DNA of 64,000 bases from Rhabditoides inermis (lineage: Eukaryota > Nematoda > Chromadorea > Rhabditida > Rhabditidae): contig CAWZYM010000396.1 in NCBI GenBank assembly GCA_963966185.1, positions 797,599-861,598 of the forward strand, written 5' to 3'. Of the stretch, positions 61,645 through 64,000 are shown piece by piece. The translations under genes were made by a program, and so were the position numbers. A model generated the notes under the pieces. The model did no database searches, was not told the origin of the DNA, and saw only the letters and a program-made list of their open reading frames with translations. How positions within the stretch are numbered: the stretch's first letter is position 1; every line of letters starts with the position of its first letter.

Positions 61645-63961
61645 AGAGAGTTAGTGCATTTAGATTTGCGTGTGCAACTCAACGTATTGCGATGACGTGG
61701 AGAACATTGGCATGCTAGACGGGACTAACGCTGTCATGTAAGAAATATAGAATCACGCATCATGAATATATAAAAAAAAAACTTTAGGTTCACGTCGAGC
61801 CAGGAAGGCGCGCGATTTCTGCGTTCCGAACACTTCTTCACAGAGGGAGACATGAAGACAGACGCGCCGTTCACAGTCAACAGAGAACGTGAGAATACAG
61901 AACAATGAAACTCTAAATGTCGAGGATATTTCAGCCCGCACTACATACTCTCTGTCGATCAATGTGCGTGACCAACGACAGGAGATGAAGGGCTTCGGAG
62001 GCGCCTTCACCGACTCGGCAGCATGTAAGTTCTTCATTAGAACCATTTTATTGTGTATAAGTTCAGTGACTGCCGCAACTTTACCTCCTGCGGCAAGGGA
62101 CGAGCTGATCGCCACCTACTTTGGAGAGCGAGGTGCGTCCGCGGTCGAATATGCAATACGTGTCTTCTCTCTAGGCATCCAATACTCGCTCGGCCGGGTT
62201 CCGATCGCGTCCACCGACTTCTCGACAAGAGAATACTCGTACGCCGACACCGTCAATGACTTCGACCTGCTCGATTTCAAGCTTGCCGACGAAGACACCA
62301 AGTACAAGGCAAGCCAGAGAATGTGACTGTAAACAAAGTGTCTTCAGATCCCGATGATCGTCCAAGCTCAGCGTGTCTCCCGCGGTCTCTCCTTGTTTGC
62401 CTCTCCCTGGTCCTCTCCCGGTTGGATGAAATCGAATGGATTCATGAAGGTGGGATTCTTTTCCTTCTTTCGGAACTATTCTTCAGGGCGGCGGCACTCT
62501 ACTTAAAGCGATCGACGGAGTGGACATTTGGCAGGTCTGGGCCAACTACTTTGTGCGGTAAGCGAGTGATCGCCTCATTCATCCGTCCCCAAGGTTCTTC
62601 CAAGCTTACGACGCCGAGGGCATTTCGTTCTTCGGAGTCACACCCCTCAACGAACCCAACGTCTCCTCCGATCCAAACTACTCCCACCAGGTGGCTGATT
62701 TTGACGCTGACAGATTCTTCATTATCCTCATAGGCGATCTACTTTCCGCCGGCCGACCTAGCTCGATTCGTGGTAGACTACCTGGCGCCCACACTCCGGA
62801 ACGACTCGCTGACTGCCGACCTGGACATACTCTACCTCGACTTCAATCGCAACGAGCTGCAGGAGTACGTGAATGAAGTGAGTGTTCTGCCAGTGTTCGC
62901 ATCTTTCCTTCCAGCACCTCAACGACTCGCGTCTTGCCGCGGCGGTCGCCGGCATCGCAGTGCACTGGTGCGTTTTCCTCAATTGTTTTCGACTCTCCAT
63001 TTGGTTAGGTACGCGGACTTTGACGTGGATGCGAGCGAGTTGACTAGGACTCGGGACATGTTTCCGGATAAGTACCTGCTCTACACTGAGGTGTGCTAGC
63101 AAAGAGCATAGGTGCGATGTATTTAGGCATGCGAGGGTTGGATCACCAACGACGTGCGACTGGGAAGCTGGCAAAGAGCCGTCAACTACACGACGAGTAT
63201 CATGGGTGTGAGGAGAGAGGAGAGAGGAGAGAGGAGAGAGGAGAGAGGAGAGAGGAGAGAGAGAGGAGAGAGGAGAGAGGAGGAGAGGAGAGAGGAGAGA
63301 GGAGAGAGAGGAGAGAGGAGAGAGGAGAGAGAGGAGAGAGGAGAGAGGAGAGAGGAGAGAGGAGAGAGGAGAGAGGAGAGAGGAGAGAGGAGAGAGGATG
63401 AGAGGGAGAGAGGAGAGAGGAGAGAGGAGAGAGGAGAGAGGAGAGAGGAAGAGAGGAGAGAGGAGAGAGGAGAGGAGAGAGGAGAGGAGAGAGGAGAGAG
63501 GAGAGAGGAGAGGAAGAGAGGAGAGAGGAGAGAGGAGAGAGGAGAGAGAGGAGAGAGGAGAGAGGAGAGAGGAGAGAGGATGAGAGGAGAGAGGAGAGAG
63601 GAGAGAGGATAATGAGAAAGAGAGAGAGAGCTGCCTTTAGGCGGTGAACAACTGGGTGACTGGCTGGGTGGACTGGAACATGTGTCTCGATATGACAGGT
63701 GGACCCAACTGGTCCGATAACCAAGTCGACTCGCCCATCATTGTGAGTTTAGTAGGAATACAATTTACGGCTGTGGGTACGGCGAGTCCTTCCCGTCTCG
63801 GCGCTACCCATAAGGACCAGGGGACCAGGGCGCTGGATATGTTTCAAACATATGATCATGAGTAGCGATACCGAATAAAGTATTTGATTTGACTGCAGAT
63901 CAACAATGTCTCCGGCGAGTTCTACAAGCAGCCGATGTTTTTACGCTATGGGACACTTCAG
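61363..63961 (+). CDS. gba: Glucocerebrosidase (GBA, glycosyl hydrolase family 30), 3' end outside window
   Basis: Sixteen exons agree in phase, 474 residues so far: 61363-61462, 61522-61583, 61664-61737, 61788-61888, 61935-62024, 62067-62132, 62175-62308, 62348-62449, 62487-62557, 62594-62690, 62734-62877, 62915-62967, 63009-63090, 63127-63207, 63641-63742, 63899-63961. A signal peptide ([15 protein letters not shown]) precedes the disulphide-rich start ([12 protein letters not shown]). The TIM barrel shows [29 protein letters not shown], the acid/base Glu in [12 protein letters not shown] and the nucleophile Glu in YLLYTEACEGW, then [16 protein letters not shown]. It hydrolyses glucosylceramide in lysosomes; nematodes keep several paralogues. 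The intron after exon 7 starts with GC (AAG then GCAAGC). The next donor follows 63961 and the gene continues past the window. Confidence 0.94.
63208..63632. repeat. GA-rich minisatellite filling a glucocerebrosidase intron
   Basis: About 425 bases of AGAGAGG 7-base units with slips, occupying nearly the whole intron 63208-63640. The Arg/Glu-rich and Leu/Ser-rich open frames here are artefacts. A second GA run (61584-61649) sits in the intron after exon 2, and a CT run begins at 63980 and continues off the window. Confidence 0.96.
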
Positions 63962-64000
63962 GTAGGACACTGTCCTCGCTCATCTCTCTCTCTCTCTCTC

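Noticed and set aside
63093..63724. Arg/Glu-rich and Leu/Ser-rich open frames
   Set aside because: Products of the GA minisatellite; only 63127-63207 and 63641-63742 are glucocerebrosidase exons.

Overview
The window is nuclear DNA of a nematode, probably a rhabditid or diplogastrid type; the species cannot be fixed from sequence alone. The reasons are dense multi-exon genes on both strands, many introns of only about 40-50 bases, T-rich acceptors ending in CAG, acceptor-like sites just upstream of several start codons (compatible with spliced-leader trans-splicing), and a set of metazoan orthologues. No bacterial, plasmid, viral or CRISPR features were seen. All gene models were assembled by hand from splice signals and reading-phase agreement.

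Layout. 0.4-3 kb (-): cation diffusion facilitator (metal transporter). 3.5-8.1 kb (+): TBC-SH3-RUN RabGAP of the SGSM3 type. 8.5-9.7 kb (+): small secreted DOMON protein. 10.4-14.5 kb (-): BED zinc-finger protein carrying a piece of hAT transposase (ZBED-like). 14.5-19.2 kb: GC-rich gene-poor DNA. 19.3-20.4 kb (-): unrecognised 103-residue protein. 20.8-26.3 kb (+): unrecognised gene whose last intron holds about 3.8 kb of mobile elements and a 2-kb purine satellite. 26.7-28.9 kb (-): Fringe-type glycosyltransferase. 29.8-32.3 kb (+): old-yellow-enzyme-like oxidoreductase. 33.3-35.3 kb (+): membrane glycerophosphodiester phosphodiesterase. 36.9-40.5 kb (+): HTH/AT-hook protein with several apparent frame breaks. 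40.8-42.9 kb (-): single-pass EGF-repeat protein. 44.8-54.2 kb (+): TBC1D12/14-type RabGAP, with an intact PIF/Harbinger transposon (transposase plus MADF-like ORF) nested in an older repeat in one intron. 55.8-58.8 kb (+): KCTD2/5/17-type BTB protein. 59.5-60.0 kb (+): 60-residue secreted four-cysteine peptide. 60.1-61.0 kb (-): unrecognised Cys-rich protein. 61.4 kb to the window end (+): glucocerebrosidase, 3' end outside.

The genes do not form one pathway. Several act on membranes: two Rab GAPs, a metal transporter, a glycerophosphodiesterase, a Golgi glycosyltransferase and lysosomal glucocerebrosidase. Most look like conserved single-copy genes. The unusual biology lies in the repeats: a nested, apparently intact Harbinger element; three fold-back elements with related ends; a 2-kb homopurine satellite; and many introns made almost wholly of CT or GA microsatellite.
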